From an uncultured Hyphomicrobiales bacterium (GTDB taxonomy: Bacteria; Pseudomonadota; Alphaproteobacteria; Rhizobiales; Ancalomicrobiaceae): a DNA stretch of 64,000 nucleotides. The position numbers and the translations under genes are program-made. The stretch covers positions 248,001-312,000 of the forward strand of contig CAIYYN010000054.1 of NCBI GenBank assembly GCA_903930435.1, in the 5' to 3' direction. This document shows positions 53,775 through 63,575 of this stretch, one piece after another; the first letter of the stretch is position 1; each line of letters begins with the position of its first letter. The notes under the pieces are model-generated. The model searched no databases. It saw only the letters and a list, made by a program, of their open reading frames with translations, and was not told the DNA's origin.

Positions 53775-54764
53775 TCAAGTCAGATTATCGGGATCGAAAT
53801 CGTATTTTTCGCCGCAAAACTCGCAGGTCACGACAATTTTGCCGTCAACGGTCATGTCGGTGACATCCTCGGCCGTGAACTGATGCAGCATGTCGAGGAC
53901 GCGTTCGCGGTTGCAGCGGCATTTGTCCTGGACCGGCTGGGCGTCGAACACACGCACGCCGCGCTCGTGAAACAGACGAAACAGCAGCCGCTCCGGACTG
54001 ACGTCGGGATCGGTCAGTTCCAGATCCTCGACGGTGTCGACGAGGCTCTTGGCTTCTGCCCAGGCGTCATCGTCATCATCGGGCAACGGCAGCGAACCCT
54101 CAGGCGCATCGCCCGGCGCAAGATCGCGGCGGCGTTGACGATCTTCGGATTGCGGCAGGAACTGCACGAGCAATCCGCCCGCCCGCCAGGTATGCCGGGG
54201 CGCTTGACCGGGTTCACGCGTCAGCATCTCCGCCACGGCAAGCCGGATACGCGTCGGAATCTGTTCCGACTGGTCGAAATAGGTATGCGCGACATCCTCG
54301 AGCGACTGGCCTTCCAGCGACACGATGCCCTGATAGCGGCTGGCATCGGTGCCCTGATCGACGGTCAAAGCCAGATGACCGCGCCCGAGCAATTCCGGCG
54401 GGCTGGCGCGACCTTCGTGCTCTGCCGCTTCAACTGCCGCTGCATCATAGGCGGCATAGGCGCGGATCCGGTCCGGTGTCGTGAAATCGACAACGAGCAT
54501 CGAGACGGGACCATCGGTCTTGGTTTGCAGCAGGAACCGGCCCGAGAATTTCAGGGAGGTTCCAAGCAAGGTCGTCAAGGTGATCGCTTCACCCAGCAGC
54601 TTCGCGACCTTGCCGGGGTAGGCGTGACGCACAAGGATCTGGTCGAGCGCGGGCCCGAGATGGACGACGCGGCCACGCACATCCAGCGCATTCACCGCAA
54701 ACGGCAGCACACGATCATCGGCAACGGCCTGCGGCAGCCGACCTTCAACAAGACTGTCTGTCAC
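53775..54764 (-). CDS. hslO: Hsp33 redox-regulated chaperone
   Basis: A 329-residue holdase. The N-terminal substrate domain is followed by the C-terminal redox switch with CRC (near residue 290) and CEFC (near 320), the CxC...CxxC zinc site that unfolds on oxidation to activate the chaperone. GTSLKFSGRFLLQTKTDGPV and DISRYQGIVSL-like DASRYQGIVSLEGQSLED match the family. Downstream of argF by six bases, same strand; argD-argF-hslO is a conserved operon in this order. Confidence 0.95.
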   Translation of the reverse strand: MTDSLVEGRLPQAVADDRVLPFAVNALDVRGRVVHLGPALDQILVRHAYPGKVAKLLGEAITLTTLLGTSLKFSGRFLLQTKTDGPVSMLVVDFTTPDRIRAYAAYDAAAVEAAEHEGRASPPELLGRGHLALTVDQGTDASRYQGIVSLEGQSLEDVAHTYFDQSEQIPTRIRLAVAEMLTREPGQAPRHTWRAGGLLVQFLPQSEDRQRRRDLAPGDAPEGSLPLPDDDDDAWAEAKSLVDTVEDLELTDPDVSPERLLFRLFHERGVRVFDAQPVQDKCRCNRERVLDMLHQFTAEDVTDMTVDGKIVVTCEFCGEKYDFDPDNLT

Positions 54765-54770
54765 GATTGT

Positions 54771-55706
54771 TCAGCTCCCGATCGCGCCCATGCACCAGGC
54801 GAGAATGCCCTTCTGCGCATGCAGCCGATTTTCAGCCTCGTCGAAAACGACTGACTGCGGTCCGTCAATGACCTCGGATGTCACCTCTCCTTCGCGATGT
54901 GCCGGCAGGCAATGCATGAAGATGGCATCGGGATGGGCGGCTTTCATGAGGCGCGCGTTGACCTGATAGGGCTTCAGGAGATTGTGGCGACGCTCCGAAC
55001 CGTCATCACCCATGGAAACCCAGGTATCGGTGACGACACAATCCACGCCATCCACGGCTTCGAAGGCGTCGGCGGTGAAATGAACGCTTGCGCCGTTCTT
55101 GCGGGCCCAGTTGACCATTTCCGCACGCGGTGCCAGCTCCGGCGGCGTTGCAACGCGCAAGTTGAAGTCGAACCGTGCCGCCGCATGGATCCAGGAGGCG
55201 AGGACGTTGTTGGTATCGCCCGTCCAGGCAACCGTGCGGCCCTTGATCGGGCCGCGATGCTCTTCAAATGTCAGAACATCCGCCATGATCTGGCAGGGAT
55301 GGGTCTGCTTCGTCAGGCCGTTGATCACGGGCACGGTGGCATTTGCCGCGAGTTCATTGAGCGCGTCATGGTCCAGGATGCGGATCATGATCGCATCCAC
55401 ATAGCGTGACAGGACCTTCGCCGTATCGGCAATCGTCTCACCGCGACCGAGCTGCATTTCTTCGCCCGTCAGCATCAGCGTCTCGCCGCCGAGTTCGCGC
55501 ATGCCGACATCGAAGGAGACGCGCGTCCGGGTCGACGGGCGCTCGAAAATCATCGCAAGGACCTTGCCGGCGAGCGGACCCTGGCCGCGATGTGCGCCAT
55601 TGCGTTCAGACTTCAGCTTGCGGGCGGCATCGAGAATCCGGCGCAATTCGGCGCTTGAGACTTCGGTCAGATCCAGAAAATGCCGTTGATCGGGGAGGAG
55701 GGTCAC
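54771..55706 (-). CDS. argF: Ornithine carbamoyltransferase
   Basis: A 311-residue enzyme making citrulline from ornithine and carbamoyl phosphate. Carbamoyl-phosphate loop [12 protein letters not shown] (55-66, with STRT at 58-61), TWVSMGDD (ornithine loop SMG) and [11 protein letters not shown] with the catalytic Cys-Leu-Pro-Ala. Overlaps the argD stop by four bases (ATGA) so is translationally coupled. Confidence 0.97.
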   Translation of the reverse strand: MTLLPDQRHFLDLTEVSSAELRRILDAARKLKSERNGAHRGQGPLAGKVLAMIFERPSTRTRVSFDVGMRELGGETLMLTGEEMQLGRGETIADTAKVLSRYVDAIMIRILDHDALNELAANATVPVINGLTKQTHPCQIMADVLTFEEHRGPIKGRTVAWTGDTNNVLASWIHAAARFDFNLRVATPPELAPRAEMVNWARKNGASVHFTADAFEAVDGVDCVVTDTWVSMGDDGSERRHNLLKPYQVNARLMKAAHPDAIFMHCLPAHREGEVTSEVIDGPQSVVFDEAENRLHAQKGILAWCMGAIGS

Positions 55707-56905
55707 GCTGCGGCTCCCTGTTGACCGAGCGATTGCTCAAGCTCGGTGGCGGCGGCATCGGCCCGCCTGATCAGTTCATCGATTTCCGCATCGGAAATGA
55801 CCAGTGGCGGGATGAACCGCACGACATTTCCGCCCGCCGGGCAGGCAAGCAGCTTGTGTTTGCGGAAGGCATCGTTGACGGTCATGTTGTTGGGCTTGCA
55901 CTCAACGCCGAGCAACAGGCCTTCGCCACGCACAGACTTGAAGATCGTGGGATGCGTATCAACGAGGCCAGCCAGTTTCTGCTTCAGCAGCAGGCCCTTG
56001 CGGGCAACGTCATCAAGAAAGCCGGGCGCCGTCAGCACGTCAAGCACGGCACTTGCGACCGCCATGGCGAGGATGTTGCCGCCAAACGTCGAGCCATGTG
56101 TGCCGGGAGTCATGCCTTTTGCTGCCTCGGCCGTCGCAAGGCAGGCACCCAAGGGGAAGCCCGCGCCAATGCCCTTGGCAACGGCCATGATATCCGGCTC
56201 GACGCCTGTTAGTTCATACGCGAACAGCTTGCCGGACCGACCCATGCCGGTCTGGACCTCGTCAAAAATCAGGAGAATGCCATGCTCGTCGCACAATTCG
56301 CGCAAGCCACGCAGGCACATCGGCGGAACCGGGCGAATACCGCCTTCGCCTTGCACGGGTTCGATCAGGATCGCAGCGGTTTCCGGGCCAATGGCGACCT
56401 TCAGGGCTTCGTGATCGCCGAAGGGAACCTGATCGAAGCCTGCGACGACCGGGCCGAAGCCTTCGAGATATTTCGGCTGGCCACCGGCGGCGAGCGTCGC
56501 CAGTGTGCGTCCGTGGAACGCGCCTTCAAACGTGATGATCCGGTAACGCTCCGGGTGGCCATTGACGTATTGATAACGCCGCGCCGTCTTGATCGCACAC
56601 TCCAGCGCCTCGGCACCGGAATTGCAGAAAAACACCTTGTCGGCGAAGGTGATATCCGTCAGCCGCCTGGCCATGGCGGCCTGTTCGGGGATCTCGAACC
56701 AGTTTGAAACATGCCAAAGGGTCTCGCCCTGGCGCTTGAGGGCGTCGACGACATGCGGATGGGCATGTCCGACAGAGGTCACGGCAACACCGGCCATCGC
56801 GTCAAGATAGGCGTCACCATCGGCGGTATAAAGCCAGCAGCCCTCGCCCTTCTTGAAGGCAACAGGAGCGCGGGAGAATGTTGAAAACAGGGAATCGTCG
56901 GTCAT
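55703..56905 (-). CDS. argD: Acetylornithine aminotransferase
   Basis: A 400-residue class III PLP aminotransferase that makes N-acetylornithine in arginine synthesis (and may serve in lysine synthesis). The PLP lysine is in [29 protein letters not shown] and [15 protein letters not shown] fit the family. The ATG at 56905 is preceded by GGAG at seven bases; an earlier ATG at 56929 would add eight residues. First gene of argD-argF-hslO. Confidence 0.96.
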   Translation of the reverse strand: MTDDSLFSTFSRAPVAFKKGEGCWLYTADGDAYLDAMAGVAVTSVGHAHPHVVDALKRQGETLWHVSNWFEIPEQAAMARRLTDITFADKVFFCNSGAEALECAIKTARRYQYVNGHPERYRIITFEGAFHGRTLATLAAGGQPKYLEGFGPVVAGFDQVPFGDHEALKVAIGPETAAILIEPVQGEGGIRPVPPMCLRGLRELCDEHGILLIFDEVQTGMGRSGKLFAYELTGVEPDIMAVAKGIGAGFPLGACLATAEAAKGMTPGTHGSTFGGNILAMAVASAVLDVLTAPGFLDDVARKGLLLKQKLAGLVDTHPTIFKSVRGEGLLLGVECKPNNMTVNDAFRKHKLLACPAGGNVVRFIPPLVISDAEIDELIRRADAAATELEQSLGQQGAAA

Positions 56906-57453
56906 GGAGGTTCTCCAATGGTCGGTCATACGAGGCAGCAGAGGGACTGTGGCGATCAGGCAGGATCTACATCGCCGATTACAGCATCATGTCGATGCTG
57001 ATCCAGCTTAGCCTCGTCGTCGCGAAAACCTGACCATGTGACCATTTCCATCGGGCCGGACCGTCTCTTCGGCGCATTTTCAAACACGCTCGTCAATACC
57101 GGGTCCAAAAACGACTGATGCCGCCCTAGCGGCGGCAGCTCTGTGTTTGACTATGCTCGGTTTTGGGCGGTTCTGTCAATGGTTCCGGCCAAATCGGTGC
57201 GGACAGGAGAGGCTCACTGCTCCGGAACGTGCTCACTTGGGATGAATGGCAGTCATTATGTTCGTGAGTTATGACATTAATATGCATAAAAATCGATTTG
57301 CTTCAAGGAATCGGGGTGCCTGTTAACAGTAATAAGTATTCTTAACAGCATAATTTCCGTTAAATAACCAAAAATGGCCACTTGTAACGGAAAATTAATT
57401 TGCCGACTGTCGATAGACAATTATAGAACCGCTGCTCAAAGCGGAGAGATATC
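56906..57453. promoter_or_regulatory. Divergent region between argD and the acyl carrier protein
   Basis: A 548-base region without a gene. The part next to the carrier protein (57250-57430) is AT-rich and has three TTAA-containing units, at 57323, 57342 and 57360, starting with TTAACAG in the first two, spaced 19 and 18 bases. Spacing does not fit a CtrA site (TTAA-N7-TTAA). A regulator site is possible. Confidence 0.35.
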
Positions 57454-57744
57454 ATGAATGTGATCGTTACGAACCGGATACCGACGACGGTTGACATCGT
57501 TCATCACATTTTGAATCTCATGCGTCGGCAAGCTGGCGTAGCTGGCGAAGGTTGGAACGGCGCAACGACATTTGAGCAGGCTGGCGTCGACTCCCTCGAA
57601 TTGACGCAGTTGCTGATGGAGCTTGAAAGCCAGTATCACGTCACGCTGAATGTGCGTCGCGAGCGCTTCGAGCCGATATTGGCATCCGTTGACGACGTTG
57701 CGCGCTTCGTCCAGAAGGCGATGCGCCAGAGCCCCACAGTTTGA
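57454..57744 (+). CDS. Orphan acyl carrier protein
   Basis: A 96-residue carrier protein. The 4'-phosphopantetheine attachment is Ser47 in GVDSLELTQLLMELE, the canonical DSL motif, in a four-helix ACP fold. It is longer at both ends and more basic than housekeeping AcpP. No fabF, ligase, ketosynthase or thioesterase is next to it, so its partner enzymes are unknown; it may serve lipid A long-chain acylation, a modified fatty acid or signalling lipid. It stands alone between a long AT-rich upstream region and the convergent adenine deaminase. Confidence 0.85.
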   Translation: MNVIVTNRIPTTVDIVHHILNLMRRQAGVAGEGWNGATTFEQAGVDSLELTQLLMELESQYHVTLNVRRERFEPILASVDDVARFVQKAMRQSPTV

Positions 57745-57785
57745 ACTGACCTGCGACATCGCGACATTTTTATTGAGCGGTTGGC

Positions 57786-59513
57786 CTAATCGACAATCAG
57801 CTCGAACCTGTCCACATCGACCATGCCCTTGTCCGTGATCTTCAGGTGCGGGATCACAGGTAATGGTAGGAACGCGACTTGCAGGAAGGGTTCGGCAAGT
57901 GTGACGCCGAGCGATTTGGCGGCGGCGCGCAAGGGAACGAGCGCGGCATGGACCCCTTCAAAGCTGAGAAGGCTCATCAAGCCTGCGACTGGCAATGCGA
58001 TTTCGGCGAGCACGCGTCCGCCCTCGGCCACCACGAAGCCACCCTCGATCTCCGCCAGCCGGTTGACCGCAACCGCCATGTCGGCATCATCGGCACCGAC
58101 CACCGTGATATTATGGCTGTCGTGGCCAACCGATGACGCAATGGCTCCACGCTTCAGGCCGAACCCCTTGACGAAGCCGCGCCCGATCCCTGCGTTGCCG
58201 CTCGTCTTGCCGTGTCGCTCGACAACGGCGACCCTGACGACATCCTGATCGAGATCGACCGAGCGGCAACCATCGGAATAGGGCAGGGTGAGGATCAGCT
58301 TTTCCGTGATGATCTTGCCCGGCAGGACGCCCATGACAGCTGTCGTCGGTCCAGACCCCGGTGTGCGGAAATCCTCAGGTATGACCCGGCGCGCCCTGAT
58401 GCTGTTGCGACCAATGGGAGCCACCGACGGCCGCGTCTCGAACAGAGCCTCGTCGACCAGTCGCCCGGCAGACAATACCTTGGCCACGCGGCAATCAACG
58501 AGATCATCCAGCAAGACCAGATCAGCACGATAGCCGGGGGCGACCAGCCCGCGATCATGAAGCCCAAACGCACGGGCAGCCGACCATGAGGCAGCGCGAT
58601 AGGCGGCCAGTGGCGGCGCGCCCAGCCGGATCGCGGTCCGGATGATGAAATCGAGATGACCTTCCTCATGGATATCGAGCGGATTGCGATCATCCGTGCA
58701 GAAGGCGAGGAATGGCGACGTCCGCTCGGTCAGGATTTCGGCAAGCGCATGCAGATCCTTTGAGACGGACCCCTCCCGGATCAGGACCGTCATGCCCTTC
58801 CGCAATTTTTCCAGCGCTTCAGCCGCCGTCGTCGACTCATGTTCGGTGCGGATTCCGGCACTCAGGTAGCCGTTGAGGTCTCTACCGCGCACGAGCGGTG
58901 CGTGACCATCGATGTGGCGGCCGCTGAACCGTTCGAGCTTGGCCAGCACCTGGGGATCGCGATGGAGGACGCCGGGAAAATTCATGAATTCGGCGAGGCC
59001 GATGACCTTGGCATCATCCATATAGGCCGCGAGATCATCGGCTTCGATGCGCGCGCCAGCTGTTTCCAGATGCGTTGCGGGTACGCATGACGAGAGCTGG
59101 ACCCGAAGATCCATGACGGTCGCGCGTGCAGACGCAAGGAAATAGTCAAACGCCGGGGTTCCCAGCACATTCGCCATTTCATGCGGATCGCAAATGGCCG
59201 TCGTCACGCCATGGGGCAGGACGCAGCGATCAAACTCGTGCGGCGTGACAAGCGAGGATTCCACATGCAGGTGCGTGTCGATAAAGCCGGGAACGATGAT
59301 CTGCCCGCGCGCATCGATCTCTGTTCGACCGCGATAATCGGCCATCGTGCCGACGATGCGGCCATTGGCGATGGCAACGTCGGATTCGCTGAGGTCACCG
59401 GTGGTCAGGTCCAGAAATCGGCCATTCTTGATGACCAGATCGGCCTCGGTCTCGCCACGCCCGGCGGCAATCGTCTGGCCGAGATCCTCGATTGTCCGCT
59501 GTTGCGACTGCAT
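57786..59513 (-). CDS. ade: Adenine deaminase
   Basis: A 575-residue amidohydrolase converting adenine to hypoxanthine and ammonia in purine salvage. The metal site is built from [12 protein letters not shown] (His-x-His), [17 protein letters not shown], and later His and Asp residues ([15 protein letters not shown]). C-terminal domain [17 protein letters not shown]. Usual length for Ade. Transcribed alone on the minus strand. Confidence 0.95.
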   Translation of the reverse strand: MQSQQRTIEDLGQTIAAGRGETEADLVIKNGRFLDLTTGDLSESDVAIANGRIVGTMADYRGRTEIDARGQIIVPGFIDTHLHVESSLVTPHEFDRCVLPHGVTTAICDPHEMANVLGTPAFDYFLASARATVMDLRVQLSSCVPATHLETAGARIEADDLAAYMDDAKVIGLAEFMNFPGVLHRDPQVLAKLERFSGRHIDGHAPLVRGRDLNGYLSAGIRTEHESTTAAEALEKLRKGMTVLIREGSVSKDLHALAEILTERTSPFLAFCTDDRNPLDIHEEGHLDFIIRTAIRLGAPPLAAYRAASWSAARAFGLHDRGLVAPGYRADLVLLDDLVDCRVAKVLSAGRLVDEALFETRPSVAPIGRNSIRARRVIPEDFRTPGSGPTTAVMGVLPGKIITEKLILTLPYSDGCRSVDLDQDVVRVAVVERHGKTSGNAGIGRGFVKGFGLKRGAIASSVGHDSHNITVVGADDADMAVAVNRLAEIEGGFVVAEGGRVLAEIALPVAGLMSLLSFEGVHAALVPLRAAAKSLGVTLAEPFLQVAFLPLPVIPHLKITDKGMVDVDRFELIVD

Positions 59514-59609
59514 GATCCGGCTCCGTTCTTGTCCACTATGTCCCGCACCGGACCAAGCGATCCTGACTGAAGGCAGAGTAGGCTCAAACGGCGATCCGGG
59601 GAACAGGGC

Positions 59610-60314
59610 TTATGCGGCTTTGGCCATTTCGTCGATGGAGTCGATGTGCTCGGAAGCCTGATCAAGGCGCGCGTTCATCATGGTCCAGCCGCTGAAACGG
59701 GGCAATTCGGCCATGATGGCGTCCGTTGCCGTGTCAGGGGCGATCAGGGCAACGCGCGGGCTATAGTTTCGGGCGATGGTGATCGAGTCAGCGCCCAGCA
59801 CCGACGAATCCAGCATCAATGCGACAGATCCATCCACATGGGCGAACAGGGTATCGATGGTCCTGGCGGATGAAATGATGGTGCCTTTGGCCGGGCGATA
59901 GACAAGCCGGACGCCAGCGTCCGCGAAGAGTTTGGAGAGGGCCGTGAGTCGTTCGCCGAACCTCTCCCAGTGCGGCTCTGACAGGACGGCGCGGGATTGT
60001 TCGCAAACCGAAACCTCGGTTGCGCCGAGTGCCCTTGCGCCGCGAATGTGGCGTTCGATCTCGTTGAAGACCAGGTGCGCGCTGCGATGGCTGAGGTCGA
60101 TCACATGGGTTGGCGCAATGAACTGAAGCCGATGCCGCGCAAGCGATGCCTGAACGCACGCAACCTCGCGGGCAGATCCCGGATTGAGGCAAAGGCCGTC
60201 AAATCGTGCCCGCGCAACGGCATAGAGGTGAGCTTCGCGGACCGACTCATTGCGAAAGGCGCTGAAATCATCTTCAAACCAGCCGACTGGTCCGGCACCG
60301 ATGCGAATTGTCAT
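59610..60314 (-). CDS. IolE-like sugar-phosphate isomerase/epimerase-family protein (TIM barrel)
   Basis: A 234-residue protein from the ATG at 60314. RIGAGPVGWFEDDF at the N-terminus is the IolE-type opening, and the strand/helix pattern (LQFIAPTHVIDL, VSVCEQSR, VRLVYRPAKGTI, ALMLDSSV) fits a xylose-isomerase-like TIM barrel. It is shorter than the ~300 residues of IolE, and the metal-ligand residues typical of the family are not all visible, so the reaction is unsure. Divergent from an IolG-like dehydrogenase gene, which points to inositol or related sugar catabolism. Confidence 0.6.
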   Translation of the reverse strand: MTIRIGAGPVGWFEDDFSAFRNESVREAHLYAVARARFDGLCLNPGSAREVACVQASLARHRLQFIAPTHVIDLSHRSAHLVFNEIERHIRGARALGATEVSVCEQSRAVLSEPHWERFGERLTALSKLFADAGVRLVYRPAKGTIISSARTIDTLFAHVDGSVALMLDSSVLGADSITIARNYSPRVALIAPDTATDAIMAELPRFSGWTMMNARLDQASEHIDSIDEMAKAA

Positions 60315-60553
60315 GCGGCTCACTCCCGTGACAGGCAGATTGCTCCATGACGCAAAGAGTGGCAGAGACACCTGAAAGTTCGCCGAGAAAATTCGATCAA
60401 ATTTGAATGATCTCGCGATTTATCCGGTCTCCCGCATGCAGGAGGTCGCCGGGCAAGGCACCTGCCACGGGAACGGACTTTTCATTCCGCGCTTTTGCAA
60501 TTACAGAACGGACGATCCGGTTGACGGAAAATCAAAAGTTTCGAGGAAACGAC

Positions 60554-61540
60554 ATGATCAGGATAGGCTGTCTCGGGGCCGGACGTATCGGCAAGATCCA
60601 CGGTGGCAATGCTGCCAAGCACGCCAAGGCGCACTTGGTCGCGGTCTCCGATCCCTTCGCCGCAAGCGCCGAAGCGCTGGCTGCGGAGACAGGCGCTTCC
60701 GTCAGGTCTGCTGAGGCGATCATCGGCGCAGACGATATTGACGCGATCCTGATCTGCACCCCGACGACGACGCACGCTGATTTTATCGAAGCCGCAGCCA
60801 AGGCTGGCAAGGCCGTCTTCTGTGAAAAGCCCATTGATCTCACATCTGACCGGATCCGCGCCTGCCTCGCCGTGGTGAAGGCAGCGGGCACGCCGCTCAT
60901 GATCGGCTTCAACCGCCGCTTTGATCCGAATTTTGCCGAGCTGAAGCGTCGCATTGATGCCGGAGTCGTTGGCAATGTGGAACTGGTCACGGTGCTGTCA
61001 CGCGATCCGAACCCGCCGCATGCGGGCTATGTCGCCTCAAGCGGTGGCCTGTTCCGGGATATGATGATCCACGATCTCGACATGGCGCGCTTCCTGATGG
61101 GCGAGGACATCGCGGAAGTCCATGCTGTCGGTTCAAGCCTCGTCGATCCCGCGATCGGCCGCGAAGGCGATGTCGATACGGCAGCGGTCCTGTTGAAGAC
61201 GGCTTCGGGACGGATTGCGCAGATCTCCAATTCGCGGCGGGCGACCTACGGCTACGATCAACGCATCGAAGTGCATGGATCGGCGGGCATGATTCGCGCC
61301 GGCAACGTGCATCGCACGACGGTTGAAGTGGCAACGGGCGCAGGCATCAACGCCGATCCGGTGCAGGATTTCTTCCTGGAGCGCTATGCAGAGGCCTATC
61401 GGCTTGAAATGGACGCCTTCATCGCGGCGATCATCGAAAAGCGTCCGCCGCATCCGACCGGCGAAGACGGGCTGGCGGCCCAGATCCTGGCTGATGCGGC
61501 CACCGAATCCTGCTTCAGCGGCAAGCCAGTCCGCCTTTGA
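60554..61540 (+). CDS. IolG-like inositol 2-dehydrogenase (GFO/IDH/MocA family)
   Basis: A 328-residue NAD-dependent dehydrogenase. Rossmann loop GCLGAGRIGKIH (5-16), the family EKP motif with Lys92 (FCEKPIDL), and RDMMIHDLDMARFLMG with the catalytic Asp/His pair. IolG oxidises myo-inositol to 2-keto-myo-inositol. ATG at 60554 is preceded by GAGGAAAC; a longer frame upstream is not supported. No other iol genes are present in the window, so related substrates are possible. Confidence 0.85.
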   Translation: MIRIGCLGAGRIGKIHGGNAAKHAKAHLVAVSDPFAASAEALAAETGASVRSAEAIIGADDIDAILICTPTTTHADFIEAAAKAGKAVFCEKPIDLTSDRIRACLAVVKAAGTPLMIGFNRRFDPNFAELKRRIDAGVVGNVELVTVLSRDPNPPHAGYVASSGGLFRDMMIHDLDMARFLMGEDIAEVHAVGSSLVDPAIGREGDVDTAAVLLKTASGRIAQISNSRRATYGYDQRIEVHGSAGMIRAGNVHRTTVEVATGAGINADPVQDFFLERYAEAYRLEMDAFIAAIIEKRPPHPTGEDGLAAQILADAATESCFSGKPVRL

Positions 61541-61557
61541 TATGACGGAAAACGGCA

Positions 61558-61584
61558 AAAAGGGGAGCGATGGGCTCCCCTTTT
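61558..61584 (+). terminator. Rho-independent terminator after the IolG-like gene
   Basis: AAAAGGGGAGC-GATGG-GCTCCCCTTTT: 11-bp stem, ending in four T. Works in both directions because of its A/T-flanked symmetry, so it may also end the convergent DUF1127 transcript. Confidence 0.85.
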
Positions 61585-61660
61585 CGTCTTTACGGTCAGG
61601 CTTGGGATCAAGTGCATCGCAGGTGGTTCAGGCACCGGCGATACGAATCCAATATCATTC

Positions 61661-61828
61661 TCAGTTTGCGACGGCTTCGCGAGCCAGACGCGTGATGTCG
61701 CTGCGACCGATGCCGAGATCAGCCAGTTCACGATCATCAAGGGCACGCAATTCGTTGATGGTTTCACGATAGTTGCGGAACTTCATCCAACGCTGGGTCA
61801 GTGTGTAGGCGATATGGGGAAGGGACAT
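61661..61828 (-). CDS. DUF1127 (YjiS-like) small protein
   Basis: A 55-residue protein of the DUF1127 family: RWMKFRNYRETINELRALDDRELADLGIGRSDI is the near-universal core. Members are arginine-rich small proteins linked to RNA binding, phosphate and carbon metabolism in agrobacteria; in this context no role is evident. Start at 61828 (GGAG seven bases before); longer frame to 61894 rejected as non-conserved. Confidence 0.85.
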   Translation of the reverse strand: MSLPHIAYTLTQRWMKFRNYRETINELRALDDRELADLGIGRSDITRLAREAVAN

Positions 61829-62086
61829 TTGAGCGTCTCCTGCAATCTGCGCAGTGCGAAAGAAATGCTGCACTGCAATGTCGAGAAGATACATAATCCC
61901 GGATGACGTAATTAGTCAGGGGGTTTAAAACCAACCAGCTATGCAAAAAACGACTGTCTAGTTAAAATTGCTCAATAAATTTGTCTAAGCTGGCTAATAT
62001 CAATGCAAAAATAGTGGGTCGGCTGTTCGGACGGCGACAAAACGACATTGCAATGCAGCAAAATAGGGCTCTCCGAACCCTTTTGC
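61829..62086. other. AT-rich intergenic region before DUF1127 and after coaA
   Basis: About 260 bases, AT-rich in 61890-62000. Probably holds the DUF1127 promoter. No terminator for coaA identified. Confidence 0.3.
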
Positions 62087-63091
62087 TCACAATTTGCGCA
62101 GGTGGACCGTCTCAATCCGATGGCTGCGACCCTTTTTCATGATCAGGTCAGCGCGCGGACGTGTTGGAAAGATGGTTTCCTGAAGGTTAATCAGATTGAT
62201 GTTGCTCCAGAGGTCATTCGCATAGGCGATCGCTTCCTCGTCGGTGATCTTGGAATAGCGATGGAAATAGCTGTCCGGATTAAGAAACGCGGTTTTCCGC
62301 AGCCGCATGAAGCGCTCGACATACCATTGCGTCAGCAGGTCCTCGTCCGCATCGAGATAGATCGAGAAATCGAAGAAATCCGAGACGAACGGTACGGCGC
62401 TGCCGTCGCGTGGCATTTTCGAGGTTTGCAGGACGTTTAGGCCTTCCAGAATCAGGATGTCGGGCTGGTCAATGGTGATCGTCTGACCGGGTACGACGTC
62501 ATAGACGAGGTGAGAATAGACCGGCGCCGTAACACTCCCCTTGCCCGCCTTGATGGCCGAGAGGAAATGCAGGAGCGCGCCAATATCATAGCTTTCGGGG
62601 AAACCCTTGCGCCGCATCAGGCCTTCGCGTTGCAGGACGGCATTGGGGAAGAGAAATCCATCCGTGGTGACGAGAGCCACCTTCGGGCTCGACGACCAGC
62701 GTGACAGGAGCGCCTGCAGGATACGGGCTGTTGTCGACTTGCCGACGGCGACCGAGCCAGCCAGCCCGATCACGAAGGGAACCTTGGTGTCATTGACGCC
62801 GAGAAACCGCTTTGTGACGCGAAACAATTGCTGCTTGGCCTCGACATAGAGCGATAGCATGCGTGACAGCGGCAGATAGATCTCGATGACTTCATCAATC
62901 TGGATGGGATCGTTCAGCGAACGCAAACGGGCGAGGTCCTGCTCATCAAGGGTCAGCGGAGCCCCGCCGCGCAAGCGCGACCATTCCATGCGCGTAAACT
63001 GCAGGAACGGCGAGAGTTCACCACCGAGATCAGGCAGGATCGGACTTGCAGCCGCCGGAACCGGCGGGTCGATGGGCATCGGATTGGTCAC
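62087..63091 (-). CDS. coaA: Pantothenate kinase (type I)
   Basis: A 334-residue P-loop kinase for the first step of coenzyme A synthesis. Walker [10 protein letters not shown] (111-119); [17 protein letters not shown] and [26 protein letters not shown] match CoaA. I place the start at GTG 63091, nine bases after AGGAGG; the ATG at 63079 is 21 bases from it. Second-last gene of the hisF-hisE-coaA order typical of the order. Confidence 0.95.
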   Translation of the reverse strand: MTNPMPIDPPVPAAASPILPDLGGELSPFLQFTRMEWSRLRGGAPLTLDEQDLARLRSLNDPIQIDEVIEIYLPLSRMLSLYVEAKQQLFRVTKRFLGVNDTKVPFVIGLAGSVAVGKSTTARILQALLSRWSSSPKVALVTTDGFLFPNAVLQREGLMRRKGFPESYDIGALLHFLSAIKAGKGSVTAPVYSHLVYDVVPGQTITIDQPDILILEGLNVLQTSKMPRDGSAVPFVSDFFDFSIYLDADEDLLTQWYVERFMRLRKTAFLNPDSYFHRYSKITDEEAIAYANDLWSNINLINLQETIFPTRPRADLIMKKGRSHRIETVHLRKL

Positions 63092-63218
63092 CGCAGCCGG
63101 CCTCCTGTGCGAACAACGGATGCGAGGATGATCAATTGACAACACTCGCTTCTGTCTCAACAGCAAACCACAGCGGGGTGAATAAATTGCAAGCAGGCAA
63201 TTTTGCGCCCCTGGTGGT

Positions 63219-63542
63219 TCAGTCTGCCGGGCGGGCGGCCTTTTCTTCCAGTCCCGTCCGACCGGTGCGCGATTTCAATTCCGCCATGACTGCGTCCAGC
63301 GGAATCTCGGCCATGTGCAGCACGACGAGCAGGTGATAGAGCACGTCCGCTGCTTCTGCCTTCAGTTCTGCCTTGTCGCCACCAACTGCCGCCAAGGCAG
63401 CCTCGACGGCCTCCTCGCCGAGTTTCTTGGCCGCGCGCGACATGCCCTTGCTGATAAGCTTGCGCGTATAAGACATCGCATCGTCACTGGCCGCACGCGT
63501 TGCGACGATGGCCTCCAGATCGGACAAAGTGAAGTTGGACAT
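63219..63542 (-). CDS. hisE: Phosphoribosyl-ATP pyrophosphatase
   Basis: A 107-residue MazG-like enzyme for the second step of histidine synthesis: [13 protein letters not shown] with the EExxE-type metal helix, [13 protein letters not shown]. Lies 33 bases after hisF on the same strand. Confidence 0.95.
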   Translation of the reverse strand: MSNFTLSDLEAIVATRAASDDAMSYTRKLISKGMSRAAKKLGEEAVEAALAAVGGDKAELKAEAADVLYHLLVVLHMAEIPLDAVMAELKSRTGRTGLEEKAARPAD

Positions 63543-63575
63543 TCGGCTGATCTCGTCTGGTTCTCGTGAAGGGGA

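Noticed and set aside
53755-53790. tRNA-like GGTTCAAGTC near the hslO end
   Set aside because: No acceptor stem, anticodon arm or CCA context; it lies at the end of hslO.
57323-57363. CtrA binding site upstream of the acyl carrier protein
   Set aside because: TTAA units are 18-19 bases apart; the CtrA consensus needs TTAA-N7-TTAA.
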